DNA from: DAOUJW01 sp034422115
GTDB lineage: Bacteria > Chloroflexota > Dehalococcoidia > Lucifugimonadales > UBA2985
Reading direction: 5' to 3'
Assembly (NCBI GenBank): GCA_034422115.1
Contig: DAOUJW010000009.1
Location: 1-64,000, forward strand
Length of the DNA stretch: 64,000 nucleotides
A program made the translations under genes and the position numbers. The notes beneath the pieces are model-generated. The model was not told the origin of the DNA and searched no databases. It worked only from the letters and a program-made list of their open reading frames with translations. Of the stretch, positions 27,236-35,854 are shown one piece after another. Positions within the stretch are counted from its first letter, which is position 1, and every line of letters begins with the position of its first letter.

Positions 27236-27273
27236 ACTGGTTCACCCCACCAATTATTATACGAAGTTACGGG

Positions 27274-28572
27274 CTAGCCGGCTAACGCGCCCTGTAGCGA
27301 CCAGGGGCTGGTCTTCAGGATACGCACGCTCACCGTATCGCCCAGAAGGTCGGCCTCGTTGGGGAAGAACACCAGCTTGTCGCTGCGAGTCCTCCCCTGC
27401 CACTGGCCCTTGTTGTGGCCGTCAACAAGCACGTCCATCGTCTGCCCCAGGAGGCCGGCGTTGATGTCGGCGGCTATGCTCTCCTGAAGCTCCTCAATGG
27501 CCTTGAGCCTGGCCTTCTTCTCGTCGAACGAAACGTCGTCCTCCATCTTGCGGGCTGCAATGGTGCCGGGCCTTGTGGAATAGGCGGCCGCGTGCACCTT
27601 GTCGAACCGCGTGTCGCGGATGAGGTCAAGTGTACTCCGGAACTGCTCACCCGTCTCCCCCGGGAAGCCGACGATAACGTCCGTGCTCATCGCCACGTCC
27701 GGGACGGCCATGCGTATCCTGTCGACCAGTCGCACGTAGTCGTCCCGCGTGTAGCTCCGTCTCATGTTGTCCAGCACCTCGTCGTGACCCGCCTGGAACG
27801 GGAGGTTGAAGTGCTCACACACCTTGGGCGAGTCCGCCACCGCCCGGATGATGCGGTCACTCATAAAACGAGGGTGAGAGGTTAGGAAGCGGATGCGCTC
27901 CAGGCCGTCTATGGGATGCACCGCCTCCAGAAGGTCGGCCAGGTCCGGCTTGTCCGGCAGATCGTGGCCGTAGGCGTCGACGGTCTGGCCCAGAAGGGTG
28001 ACCTCCCTGACGCCGCGCTGCACCAGAAGCTCAATCTCCCTGACCACGTCGTCCACCGGGCGGCTCTTCTGCCTGCCGCGACGGTACGGGATAATGCAGA
28101 AGGAGCAGAACTCGTCGCAGCCGTGGATTATGGGCACGTAGGTGGTGACGTGGGGCCTGACGGGGGCCAGGTTCTGCAGGCAGCCCTCCGTGTCCAAATC
28201 GAATCGACCTCCAAGGAGGTCGATGAGCGGCGCGTACTGCTGGGGCGACATGAATACGTCTACGTAAGGGTAGCGGCGCTCAAGCTCGGTGGTCCTGGGG
28301 CCCACCATGCAGCCCATCAGCGCAACGATTCGATCGGGGTCTCGCTGCTTCAGGGGCTTGAGGGACGTGACCATGCCGGTGACCTTGTCCTCGGCGCTCT
28401 GCCGCACGACGCAGCTGTTGAGGACTATGACCCCTGCCTCTCTGGGCGTGGCGCACTCCCGGAAGCCCAACTCTTCCAGGGCTCCGGCCAGTCGCTCGGA
28501 GTCGGCCTTGTTCATCTGGCAGCCGATGGTCCAGATATAGTACCCCTGAGGACTCATCTGCGTTTGTGGCAT
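27274..28572 (-). CDS. miaB: tRNA-2-methylthio-N6-dimethylallyladenosine synthase
   Basis: Radical-SAM methylthiotransferase modifying A37 of tRNAs that read UNN codons. The 432 residues hold the N-terminal UPF0004 domain (WTIGCQMNKADSERL, with further cysteines in NSCVVRQ and ALMGCMVG), the radical-SAM CDEFCSFC in HGCDEFCSFCIIPYRRGRQ, and a C-terminal TRAM domain (MDVLVDGHNKGQWQGRT..). Located 31 bp from a tRNA-Ser gene on the same strand. Confidence 0.94.
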   Translation of the reverse strand: MPQTQMSPQGYYIWTIGCQMNKADSERLAGALEELGFRECATPREAGVIVLNSCVVRQSAEDKVTGMVTSLKPLKQRDPDRIVALMGCMVGPRTTELERRYPYVDVFMSPQQYAPLIDLLGGRFDLDTEGCLQNLAPVRPHVTTYVPIIHGCDEFCSFCIIPYRRGRQKSRPVDDVVREIELLVQRGVREVTLLGQTVDAYGHDLPDKPDLADLLEAVHPIDGLERIRFLTSHPRFMSDRIIRAVADSPKVCEHFNLPFQAGHDEVLDNMRRSYTRDDYVRLVDRIRMAVPDVAMSTDVIVGFPGETGEQFRSTLDLIRDTRFDKVHAAAYSTRPGTIAARKMEDDVSFDEKKARLKAIEELQESIAADINAGLLGQTMDVLVDGHNKGQWQGRTRSDKLVFFPNEADLLGDTVSVRILKTSPWSLQGALAG

Positions 28573-28603
28573 TTGCGCTATTCCCTAGGTGTTTTGTGAG
28601 GGC

Positions 28604-28695
28604 TGGCGGAGGGAATGGGATTCGAACCCATGAGAGAGCTTTCGCCCCCTAACCGCTTAGCAGGCGGCCGCACTAGGCCTCTATGCGATCCCTCC
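28604..28695 (-). tRNA. tRNA-Ser (anticodon GCU)
   Basis: Reads 5'-GGAGGGA... to ...TCCCTCCGCCA-3' on the minus strand. The acceptor arms GGAGGGA/TCCCTCC are perfect, the anticodon loop is CTGCTAA (GCU, serine AGC/AGU), the long class II variable arm (GGGGGCGAAAGCTCTC) is present, and the T arm carries GGTTCGAATCC. The CCA end is encoded. 92 bases. Confidence 0.95.
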
Positions 28696-28770
28696 TGCCT
28701 GTATACAACAAATATAGCAGAAGCAGCGAGAGGCTACAAGGCTTTAACGCGAGGTACCGGCAGTTCAAAC

Positions 28771-28924
28771 TTGAGCCTCTTGCTCTCCCGTGTTACACTC
28801 TCGATGCTAGAGACACGCTCATAGTGAGCACAAGGTGCGGATTCATCCGTGCCCCCAAGTGGCCTCGCTATGGGTGAGGTGTCTCTAGCAAGCGCCGTAT
28901 CCTGCCACAAGGGGGCTTGCTATG
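28771..28924 (+). ncRNA. Candidate riboswitch-like structured leader
   Basis: Promoter TTGAGC (28771-28776), 17 bp, extended -10 TGT-TACACT (28791-28799), predicting a start close to 28805. There a perfect 12-bp stem begins: TGCTAGAGACAC (28805-28816) with GTGTCTCTAGCA (28879-28890). Inside are three hairpins: GCTCA/TGAGC (28817-28829), GGTGCGGAT/ATCCGTGCC (28834-28853, two G-U pairs) and CTCGC/GTGAG (28864-28878). A mutually exclusive helix, TAGCAAGC (28886-28893) with GCTTGCTA (28915-28922), shares TAGCA with the outer stem and would enclose the AAGGGGG ribosome site and the A of the start codon of the next gene. Family not recognised. Confidence 0.5.
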
Positions 28925-29104
28925 TTGATGCTGATTTTGACTATCCTGTGTGCCCTAGCAACACTGACGTTTCTGATGGTGTGCATAGAGCTTATCCGTG
29001 GGGGTACACCGGAGGGTCTGGTGATTGCGGTTCCGCTCACCGCTGGCTTTGCTGCACTTGGGCTGAAGTGTTTGGACAAGAGCAAAAAGAAAAGCCAGCG
29101 CTAG
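28922..29104 (+). CDS. Small two-helix membrane protein
   Basis: Sixty residues: a hydrophobic helix MLMLILTILCALATLTFLMV, a short polar turn IRGGTPEG, a second helix LVIAVPLTAGFAALGL, and a basic tail KCLDKSKKKSQR. AAGGGGG sits six bases before the ATG. The start region is part of a helix that could shut translation off (see the leader at 28771-28924). The size and tail would suit a type I toxin, a small transporter or a holin-like protein; I cannot choose between them. Confidence 0.45.
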   Translation: MLMLILTILCALATLTFLMVCIELIRGGTPEGLVIAVPLTAGFAALGLKCLDKSKKKSQR

Positions 29105-29186
29105 GACACACACCTCAGCAACTCTGGTCTATTGGTCCGTAGCGCCACTCTTATTGGCGTAAATCACTGACTTGGGAGGCCGTAGC

Positions 29187-29774
29187 ATGTTCTGGCGAAA
29201 GAAAAAGGTCCCTTTCAGGGACTGGGCATTACGCATAATTCTTGGAGAGGTATTCAAAAGCCCTGGAATTGATACGGTTTTGGCAAAGGTCGCGGCGATA
29301 GAGTGCCTGAAATTTGGCATAGCAGTTGGCGCACAGTTTCCTACAAAGATTCTGCCTATCCTGAGACAGACAGCAGGAGATGATGCCGAAAACGCCTACG
29401 GGCAAATGAGGGGAACCCTGCAAAGCTGGTTAGACTCGAACTCTGGGGACATATCAATTGAGTCTGACCCATGCATAACTGACATAACGAAGTCGCTTGA
29501 GTCCAGCGGGTCTGAGGGAGTGACACGTGCTGCAGCGGTTAGGTGGGCTGAGGTCGCTCTTTTTTGGGGGTTAATGAAGGGAAGCCTACACCGTGAACTC
29601 TACTTATGAGCACTTGAATCCTCAATCCGCTATGAGAATTTGGGATGGGAGCAAATAAAGGACTTTGCACCGCCTGACTTGGCGGCCGCGCCTGTGCCAA
29701 CTTACCAAGGGTTTCTATCTGACGCAAGAGAGATGGTTGTCAGATACGAGAAGGAGCAAAGCAGGTTGGTATAA
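29187..29774 (+). pseudogene. Unknown gene interrupted by an in-frame TGA
   Basis: Starts at ATG 29187 (MFWRKKKVPFRDWALRIILG), six bases after GGAGG. The frame runs to TGA at 29607-29609 (140 codons), then continues without shift as ALESSIRYENLGWEQIKDFA ... REMVVRYEKEQSRLV to TAA at 29772-29774. The downstream part has protein-like composition, so the original product was probably 195 residues and the TGA is a nonsense mutation, a sequencing error or a recoded codon. No selenocysteine-insertion hairpin was noticed. Function unknown; AT-rich island DNA. Confidence 0.55.
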
Positions 29775-29807
29775 ATCTATTCAAGCTGGGCACAGTGAGA
29801 TTAACTC

Positions 29808-30692
29808 TTATCTCAATCGAAGAACCAATTGAATGAGACTGAACATACGGTGGAACAGGTAGTCGACATGCTCACTCTTAGTAATGTTTTCTTGATTCGT
29901 GTCCCTATGGCGTATTCCGTGTCTATTCCCGATGTCTCTTAGTTCATTTGCTTCTCGTTCCATTACCTCACGCAACTTTGGAGAGTCTGGTCCTGCGACG
30001 GTATCAAGCATTGACCTAACCCCCGCTCTCACGTCGCCTTCGCCTTCGATAGACTTAAGCCTCTCCCAAGCATCCCAAAGCGGCTGCAGTGCCTCTCGCC
30101 GTAATTCTGGATCACGGTCAAGAAATTTGCGTCGAGCTTTGCCCAGCAAATCATCAAGTTCAGTGTCACCTGTATCAAAATCAGATTCGGCCAACGCTTC
30201 ACGTAGTACAGGATATAGCAGGCGTTCTATAAGGCCCTGCTTAGTAAGCTCATAGGCAATCCCATTCCGCCTGAAGATAGTCTCAATCTCAGCGCGAAAC
30301 TCCTCCCTTCCAGCTTCTTCATCGAATTCTAGCAAGTGATCGTGGTGAAAGAAGTGATTACGGTGAGGTATAGTACTACTTGGCTTGGCTACGTACTTAC
30401 AGCAGAATTCAATTATGTCCAAGATTTGCAGCGTTGAGGGTGCCTCAGTTGTATTGCCCCAAGGCCAAGCTTCCAGTCCCGGGATATGGGCGCGCATAGC
30501 ATCTCTGAACGCGGCTGCATCTGTACCAATTCGGATTGGGCCGTCTTCACAAGTCTGCGGGTAGTCATAGCCAAAAGACCCGTCTTCTACGCGGGCTCTT
30601 ATCAAGGCGCGAATGCCTCCCCAAGCATCTTCACCGATATCCTTGTTATCCCTAGACAACTCTCCGCTCTCTCTTTCACTGAAGTATTGCAT
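29808..30692 (-). CDS. AbiJ-like HEPN protein (candidate abortive infection)
   Basis: A 294-residue soluble protein. The N-terminus MQYFSERESGELSRDNKDIG and WGGIRALIRARVEDGSFGYDYP match the AbiJ_NTD4-type domain as I remember it. The C-terminal half has FDTGDTELDDLLGKARRKFL, then LWDAWERLKSIEGEGD and ends with NRHGIRHRDTNQEN and EHVDYLFHRMFSLIQLVL, a HEPN-like helix bundle with an Rx4-6H-type catalytic motif. Such proteins are usually RNases in phage-triggered cell shutdown. AT-rich, in an accessory island. Function inferred from domains only. Confidence 0.7.
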   Translation of the reverse strand: MQYFSERESGELSRDNKDIGEDAWGGIRALIRARVEDGSFGYDYPQTCEDGPIRIGTDAAAFRDAMRAHIPGLEAWPWGNTTEAPSTLQILDIIEFCCKYVAKPSSTIPHRNHFFHHDHLLEFDEEAGREEFRAEIETIFRRNGIAYELTKQGLIERLLYPVLREALAESDFDTGDTELDDLLGKARRKFLDRDPELRREALQPLWDAWERLKSIEGEGDVRAGVRSMLDTVAGPDSPKLREVMEREANELRDIGNRHGIRHRDTNQENITKSEHVDYLFHRMFSLIQLVLRLR

Positions 30693-30744
30693 CCCGATTT
30701 CTCCAATCTAGCGTTGTGCAACCACCCGCCATATATGATAGCCT

Positions 30745-31146
30745 ATGGCTGAGGTAGAACCCATGACTATAACTGCGGACGTATCCAGAATATTTGCAGA
30801 CGCCCGCCAGGTGCACACCGAGGCCGTTGAGCGGCTGGAGCAGGGCGACATCCGGGACGCGGCGGAGAAGGCGTGGTGCGCGACGCTGCGGGCTACCAAC
30901 GCCCTGATTCTGGCGCGCACGGGTGAGGAACCCGAAAGGACGGCTGCAACCAGTCGCGGGCTGGACGCTTTGGCACACAGGGACGACCGACTCAGGACTT
31001 TGGTTGGACGCTATTACACCAGGCAGAGTCAGCTACACGGCCAGTGCTTCTATCTTGGCCTCTGCGAACCCTTAGAGGTGACTGAGCGGCGCATCCGCGA
31101 GACCATCCAGTACATCCAGGACGCAGAGACTCTAGCCGACTCCTAG
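30745..31146 (+). CDS. PaREP1/HEPN-like protein
   Basis: A 133-residue helical protein with AVERLEQGDIRDAAEKAWCATLRATNALIL, the pattern of PaREP1/HEPN-type proteins common in archaea and Chloroflexota, often paired with a nucleotidyltransferase. No nucleotidyltransferase gene is adjacent. A TATGAT element ends only five bases before the ATG, so its mRNA may be nearly leaderless. It is divergent from the AbiJ-like gene, so the two HEPN genes may form a small defence or stress unit. Confidence 0.65.
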   Translation: MAEVEPMTITADVSRIFADARQVHTEAVERLEQGDIRDAAEKAWCATLRATNALILARTGEEPERTAATSRGLDALAHRDDRLRTLVGRYYTRQSQLHGQCFYLGLCEPLEVTERRIRETIQYIQDAETLADS

Positions 31147-31157
31147 TCCCTGCCCCC

Positions 31158-32384
31158 TTACACCAGCAGGTTGACGGGGTTCTCCAGCAGGCGCTTGACC
31201 TCCACTATGAACTCCGCCGCCTGCGCGCCGTCCGCGACGCGGTGGTCTGTGGAGAGGGTGGCCTTCATCACCTGGGCAACGGTTATCTGGTCGTCCCGCA
31301 CAACGGGCTGCTTGCGCACCGTGCCCACGGCAATGACCGCCGCCTGTGGCGGATAGATGATCGCTGAGAAGGCGTCCACGTCGAACATTCCCATGTTGCT
31401 GATGCTGAAGGTGCCGCCGGAGTAGTCCTCCTCCCGCAGCACGCCGGCCTGGGCGCGCTCCACCACCTCCCGGCTGCTCCTGGAGATGTCCGCCAGGGAC
31501 TTGTCCCGGCAGTCGCCCACGGACAGCACCAGCAGCCCCTGCTCCAGCGCAGCGGCAACGCCTATGTTCACCTGCTTGTGGACCAGCAGGTGGTCGCCCT
31601 GGAAGGAGGAGTTGAAGGCGGGGTACTTGACCAGGGCCAGGGCACACGCCTTGATAATCATGTCGTTGATGGAGACGCGGGCTTCGCCTGCCAGCTTCTC
31701 GTTGAGCTGCTGCCTTATGGACAGGGCCTGGGTCATGTCGACGTCGGCGGTGACGTAGAAGTGGGGCGCCTCCTGCATGCTCTGGGCCGTCCGCCGGGCG
31801 ATGGTCTGGCGCATCCTGGAAAGCTGCACCATCTCCGCGTCGTCGGCTCCGGTAGATACGGGAGCGGGCTGGGCGGCAGGCGCGGCTGCCGGAGCCTGCG
31901 ACTCGTGGGCCAGCACGTCGTCACGGGTGACGCGGCCGCCCGGGCCGCTGCCCTTGACCTGCGCCAGGTCTATGCCCTTCTCCTCCGCCAGCCGTCTGGC
32001 AAGGGGCGACGCCCTCACCTGCTCGGCGGCGGCCGGCGGCGCTTCGGCGGCTGGCCTGGCCTCCTCTGCGGCGGGCGCGGCTTCCTGCGGGGCCTCGGTT
32101 TCGGCGGGCGCAGTTGGGGCAGCCGCGAGGTCCGGCAGAGGCTCGCCCGGAGCGCCAATCACCGCAATCGTCTGGCCCACGGGGACGGTCTCGCCCTCCC
32201 CAACCACAGTCTTCAGCAGTGTGCCGGAGGCGTACGCCTCCATCTCCACAATGGCCTTGTCCGTTTCAATCTCCGCAATGGGCTCTCCCCTGCTCACCTC
32301 GTCCCCCTCCTGCTTCAGCCAGCGGACTATGGTGCCCTCCTGCATGTCAAAGCCCATCTGAGGCATGACGACTGTAGTTGCCAC
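31158..32384 (-). CDS. pdhC: Pyruvate dehydrogenase E2 (dihydrolipoamide acetyltransferase)
   Basis: Core of the 2-oxoacid dehydrogenase complex. From GTG at 32384 (GGAGG nine bases upstream) the 408 residues hold one lipoyl domain (ATTVVMPQMGFDMQEG, lipoyl Lys43 in IETDKAIV), an Ala/Pro/Glu-rich linker, an E3-binding domain (SPLARRLAEEKGIDLAQV), a second linker, and the catalytic domain ending with STDHRVADGAQAAEF (active His/Asp). The frame is open upstream of the GTG but reads as non-family sequence. Last gene of lpd-pdhA-pdhB-pdhC. Confidence 0.93.
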   Translation of the reverse strand: MATTVVMPQMGFDMQEGTIVRWLKQEGDEVSRGEPIAEIETDKAIVEMEAYASGTLLKTVVGEGETVPVGQTIAVIGAPGEPLPDLAAAPTAPAETEAPQEAAPAAEEARPAAEAPPAAAEQVRASPLARRLAEEKGIDLAQVKGSGPGGRVTRDDVLAHESQAPAAAPAAQPAPVSTGADDAEMVQLSRMRQTIARRTAQSMQEAPHFYVTADVDMTQALSIRQQLNEKLAGEARVSINDMIIKACALALVKYPAFNSSFQGDHLLVHKQVNIGVAAALEQGLLVLSVGDCRDKSLADISRSSREVVERAQAGVLREEDYSGGTFSISNMGMFDVDAFSAIIYPPQAAVIAVGTVRKQPVVRDDQITVAQVMKATLSTDHRVADGAQAAEFIVEVKRLLENPVNLLV

Positions 32385-32413
32385 TTTACTGCGCCTCCTA
32401 ACCGAAGTTGCTG

Positions 32414-33385
32414 CTAGCTCAACATCTGCTCGACGGCCTGAACGACTTTGGCCTCGTCCGGCATGGCGGACTGCTCCAGGTAGCGGGAGTAGGGCATGGG
32501 GGCCTCCGCGCCCGCTATCCGGGTCACCGGCGCGTCCAGGGAGTCGAAGGCGTTGGCCTGTATCAGGTCCACAACCGTTGCGCCAAAGCCGCCAGTGTAC
32601 CACGTCTCCTCGACGACGACGGCGCGGCCCGTCTTTCTAACCGACTCCAGCACGGTGTCGGCGTCCAGGGGCGACAGGGTGCGCAGGTCTACCACCTCCG
32701 CGCTGATGCCCTGGGACTCCAGCTGCTCCGCGGCCCTCATGGCCACGACCGACATGCGGGCATAGCCGACGATGGTCACGTCGCTGCCCACACGCTTGAC
32801 GTCGGCCTTCCCGAAGGGAATGACGTAGCGCTCGTCCGGCACCTCGCCGCGGGTGCCGTACAGCAGGGCGTGCTCCACGAATATGACAGGGTCCTCCTGC
32901 TGCATGGAGTACCTGAAGAGGCCCAGCGCGTCGTAGGGCGTGGATGGAACGGCTACTCTCAGACCCGGTACGGAGGCGAACCACCCCTCCAGGCTCTGGG
33001 AGTGTGTGGCCGCCACCGAAGCGCCGCCACCAGTCACGGTGCGTATCACCAGGGGCGACGAAAGCTGGCCGCCGGACATATAACGGAGCTTGGCGGTGTG
33101 GTTGACTATCTGGTCCATCGCCAGGAGGCTGAAGTTGATGGTCATCAGCTCAACAATGGGCCTCATGCCTACCAACGCCGCGCCCGTGCCCGCCCCCACT
33201 ATCACGGACTCCGCTATTGGCGTCTCCCGGATGCGCTCCGGCCCGAACTCCGCCAGCAGCCCCCTCGTGACGGCGTATGCGCCCCCGTACTCTCCCACGT
33301 CCTCGCCCATGAGAAAGACCCGCTCGTCCTGCAGGGCCTCTCTGAGGGCCCGGGTCATTGCGTCCCTGTAAGTGGTCTGTGGCAT
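32414..33385 (-). CDS. pdhB: Pyruvate dehydrogenase E1 beta subunit
   Basis: With the alpha subunit forms the thiamin-diphosphate-dependent E1. The 323 residues begin TYRDAMTRALREALQDER, continue MGEDVGEYGGAYAVTRGL and RIRETPIAES (Glu for ThDP activation region), and end with a C-terminal transketolase domain (VVDLRTLSPLDADTVLESV). It starts 3 bp after pdhA. Substrate may be pyruvate or acetoin/branched-chain 2-oxoacids; pyruvate is the simplest reading. Confidence 0.92.
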   Translation of the reverse strand: MPQTTYRDAMTRALREALQDERVFLMGEDVGEYGGAYAVTRGLLAEFGPERIRETPIAESVIVGAGTGAALVGMRPIVELMTINFSLLAMDQIVNHTAKLRYMSGGQLSSPLVIRTVTGGGASVAATHSQSLEGWFASVPGLRVAVPSTPYDALGLFRYSMQQEDPVIFVEHALLYGTRGEVPDERYVIPFGKADVKRVGSDVTIVGYARMSVVAMRAAEQLESQGISAEVVDLRTLSPLDADTVLESVRKTGRAVVVEETWYTGGFGATVVDLIQANAFDSLDAPVTRIAGAEAPMPYSRYLEQSAMPDEAKVVQAVEQMLS

Positions 33386-33388
33386 GTC

Positions 33389-34375
33389 TTACTCCGCGTA
33401 GATGTCCTCAAAGAGCGCCTCCGGCTCAGGAAAGGGGCTCTCGTCTGCGAATCGGATGGCCTCCTCAACCTCCTCCTCAACCTGTGCGCTTATGGAGTCG
33501 AGCTCCTCGGTAGACGCCATCCCGTCCTCCAGAAGCTGGTTTCTGAAGACTAGGATGGGGTCTCTCATCCGCCATCGCTCCTCCTCGATCTTGGTACGGT
33601 ACTCCGCAGGGTCGGCCATGGAGTGGCCCCGGAACCTGTAGGCCATAGCCTCAATGAAGAAGGGCTTGCCCTCCGTGCGCGCCCGCTCAACCGCCTCCTG
33701 GGTGACCTCCCGCACCGCCATCACGTCCATGCCATCCACCCTCTTGGAAGGAATCCTGTAGATGTCGGCCGCCTTGTAAATCTCGTCGTGGAAGACCAGG
33801 GTCTGGTCCACGGGTGCGCCCATGCCGTAAAGGTTGTTCTCGACGAAGAAGATGACCGGCAGCTCCCACAGTGACGAAAGATTCAGCGACTCGTGGAACT
33901 CCCCCTCGTTGATCGCGCCGTCGCCAAGGTAGACCACAACGGCGCTGTCTTCGCCCTTGAACTTCGACCCCAGCGCCAGGCCAACCGCCAACGGAAGCTG
34001 ACCGCCGACTATCGCATGGCCGCCCATGAAGTGCTTCTCCACGTCAAAGAGGTGCATGGAGCCGCCCTTGCCCTTGCTGCACCCGGTGGCCTTGCCGAAC
34101 AGCTCCGCCATGATGCCATTGGAGTCCATGCCGCGGGCGATGGCGTGGCCGTGGTCCCGGTAGTGGGTGATGATGTAGTCCTTTGGCTCCAGGACGGAGA
34201 TGGAGCCGACGGCTATGGCCTCCTCCCCGATGTACAGGTGGAGAAAGCCCCTGATTTTGCCAAGCATGTACTGCTCCGCACACCTCTCCTCAAAGACCCT
34301 GATGAGAAGCATCTGCCTGTAGAAGTCCATCAGGGTGCTCTTGTCCAGCGTTTCTTGAAGCTTCATCCGGTTCAT
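33389..34375 (-). CDS. pdhA: Pyruvate dehydrogenase E1 alpha subunit
   Basis: Thiamin-diphosphate-binding subunit, 328 residues. The ThDP motif GDGAINEGEFHESLNL starts at residue 151, preceded by MGGHAIVGGQLPLAVGLAL and followed by the phosphorylation-loop-like YRFRGHSMADPAEYRT. The opening MDFYRQMLLIRVFEERCAEQY is typical. Located between lpd and pdhB. Acetoin dehydrogenase alpha chains look similar, so the exact oxoacid is inferred. Confidence 0.92.
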   Translation of the reverse strand: MNRMKLQETLDKSTLMDFYRQMLLIRVFEERCAEQYMLGKIRGFLHLYIGEEAIAVGSISVLEPKDYIITHYRDHGHAIARGMDSNGIMAELFGKATGCSKGKGGSMHLFDVEKHFMGGHAIVGGQLPLAVGLALGSKFKGEDSAVVVYLGDGAINEGEFHESLNLSSLWELPVIFFVENNLYGMGAPVDQTLVFHDEIYKAADIYRIPSKRVDGMDVMAVREVTQEAVERARTEGKPFFIEAMAYRFRGHSMADPAEYRTKIEEERWRMRDPILVFRNQLLEDGMASTEELDSISAQVEEEVEEAIRFADESPFPEPEALFEDIYAE

Positions 34376-34398
34376 CCTCTATTGGAAGTCTATTCGAC

Positions 34399-35787
34399 CT
34401 AGATGTGTATGGCCTCGCCGTTGGCGGCCAGCGCCGCCTCCTTGACGGCCTCCGACAGCGTGGGATGGGAGTGCACCAGCAGCCCAAGCTCGTTGACGCT
34501 GCCCTCCAGCAGGCCGGTCAAGGCTATTTCCGGCAGCATCTCAGTGACCTCAGGCCCCACCATGTGCGCGCCTATAATCTCGTCCGTCTCGGCGTCCACC
34601 ACCAGCTTCACCATGCCCTCCGAGTCTCCCAGGGCCAGCGCCTTGCCGTTGGCCTGGAAGGGGAACTTGCCTATCTTGACGGAAAGCTCCATCTCCGCGG
34701 CCTCCTTCTCCGTATAGCCGAAGCTGGTCACCTGCGGGTGGCAGTAGGTGGCGCGGGGCATCTTCTTGTAGTCCAGCGCCGCGCCGTTGATTCCCGCCAA
34801 GCTCTCCGCTACCAGGACCCCCTGGGCCATGGCCACGTGCGCCAGGAGCATCTTGCCGGTAACGTCGCCAATGGCGTAGACGTTGGGCGCGTTGGTGCGC
34901 ATGGCGTCGTCAACCACGATGAAGCTGCGCTCCACGGCAACGCCCGCCGCCTCCAGCCCTATGCCGTCCGTGTTGCCCTGCACGCCGGTGGCCACCAGCA
35001 CCCGGCGGCAGTCCAGCGACGCGCTGCCGTCCGGCGTCTCCACTGTGAGGCTGACGCCCTCCGGTGATTTCTTGACATCGGTCACCCTGGAACTCGTGAG
35101 CGCGTTGATGCCCTGCCGGGAGAACGACCGCTCCAACTGGTCGCTGATCTCCTCGTCCTCGGCGGGGAGGAGGTGGGGCAGCATCTCCACCACCGTGACC
35201 TCTGCGTCGTAGGCGCGGTACAGGTAGGCGAACTCCACGCCGGTGGCTCCCCCGCCGACGATGACAACGGGCGACGGGACTTCCGGCAGCTCAAGGGCCT
35301 CGCGGCTGGAGATTACGACATCGCCGTCTATCTCCAGGCCGGGCACGGGGCGGGGCCGGGTGCCCGTGGCGATTATGATGTTCTTCGCCGTCAGCGTACC
35401 GCCGTCGCCGTCCACGGCAACGGTGTTGGCGTCCTGCAGCCGGCCGTACCCGTTGATCAGGTCCACCCTGTTCTTCTTCAGAAGGGACTTGACGCCTGTC
35501 GTCAGACGCCTGACCACCCTCCGGCTCCTGCTGATGGCAGCGCCGAAGTCGTAGCTCAGGTTGTCGTATGAAATGCCAAAGTCAGAGGCGCGCTTGAAGA
35601 GTGACAGCACCTCGGCGTTCCTGAGGAGGGCTTTGCTGGGTATACATCCCCAGTTGAGGCATACGCCGCCCACCTCGTCCGCCTCCACTACGGCCGTCTT
35701 CAGGCCAAGCTGGCCCGCCCTGATGGCCGCCACGTAGCCCCCAGGCCCCGCGCCGACAACCACTACATCGTATTCTGGATCTGGCAT
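34399..35787 (-). CDS. lpd: Dihydrolipoamide dehydrogenase (E3)
   Basis: Flavoprotein that re-oxidises the lipoyl groups of E2 with NAD+. The 462 residues have the FAD dinucleotide fold VVVVGAGPGGYVAAIRAGQ, the redox disulphide GGVCLNWGCIPSKALL (Cys43/Cys48), the NAD fold VVIVGGGATGVEFAYLY, AIGDVTGKMLLAHVA and the C-terminal HSHPTLSEAV with the active His-Glu dyad partner. First gene of the operon; 23 bp to pdhA. Confidence 0.95.
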   Translation of the reverse strand: MPDPEYDVVVVGAGPGGYVAAIRAGQLGLKTAVVEADEVGGVCLNWGCIPSKALLRNAEVLSLFKRASDFGISYDNLSYDFGAAISRSRRVVRRLTTGVKSLLKKNRVDLINGYGRLQDANTVAVDGDGGTLTAKNIIIATGTRPRPVPGLEIDGDVVISSREALELPEVPSPVVIVGGGATGVEFAYLYRAYDAEVTVVEMLPHLLPAEDEEISDQLERSFSRQGINALTSSRVTDVKKSPEGVSLTVETPDGSASLDCRRVLVATGVQGNTDGIGLEAAGVAVERSFIVVDDAMRTNAPNVYAIGDVTGKMLLAHVAMAQGVLVAESLAGINGAALDYKKMPRATYCHPQVTSFGYTEKEAAEMELSVKIGKFPFQANGKALALGDSEGMVKLVVDAETDEIIGAHMVGPEVTEMLPEIALTGLLEGSVNELGLLVHSHPTLSEAVKEAALAANGEAIHI

Positions 35788-35854
35788 TTAAGCCGCCTTT
35801 CACTACCTAACGCAGCGAGGTTCCCTAGCAGTATATCATTCAGATACCATAGTC

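Noticed and set aside
28805..28890. Retron msr/msd or attC site
   Set aside because: The 12-bp inverted ends around hairpins recall a retron, but no reverse transcriptase gene lies nearby; the core sites of attC are also absent.
29600..29615. Selenocysteine codon at the internal TGA
   Set aside because: The context is Leu-TGA-Ala with no redox-motif neighbours and no hairpin immediately downstream that I could see; a nonsense mutation is simpler.
28604..30720. Genomic island integrated at tRNA-Ser
   Set aside because: No integrase is present, no tRNA 3'-end direct repeat was found, and the AT-rich DNA lies on the 5' side of the tRNA, opposite to usual integration.
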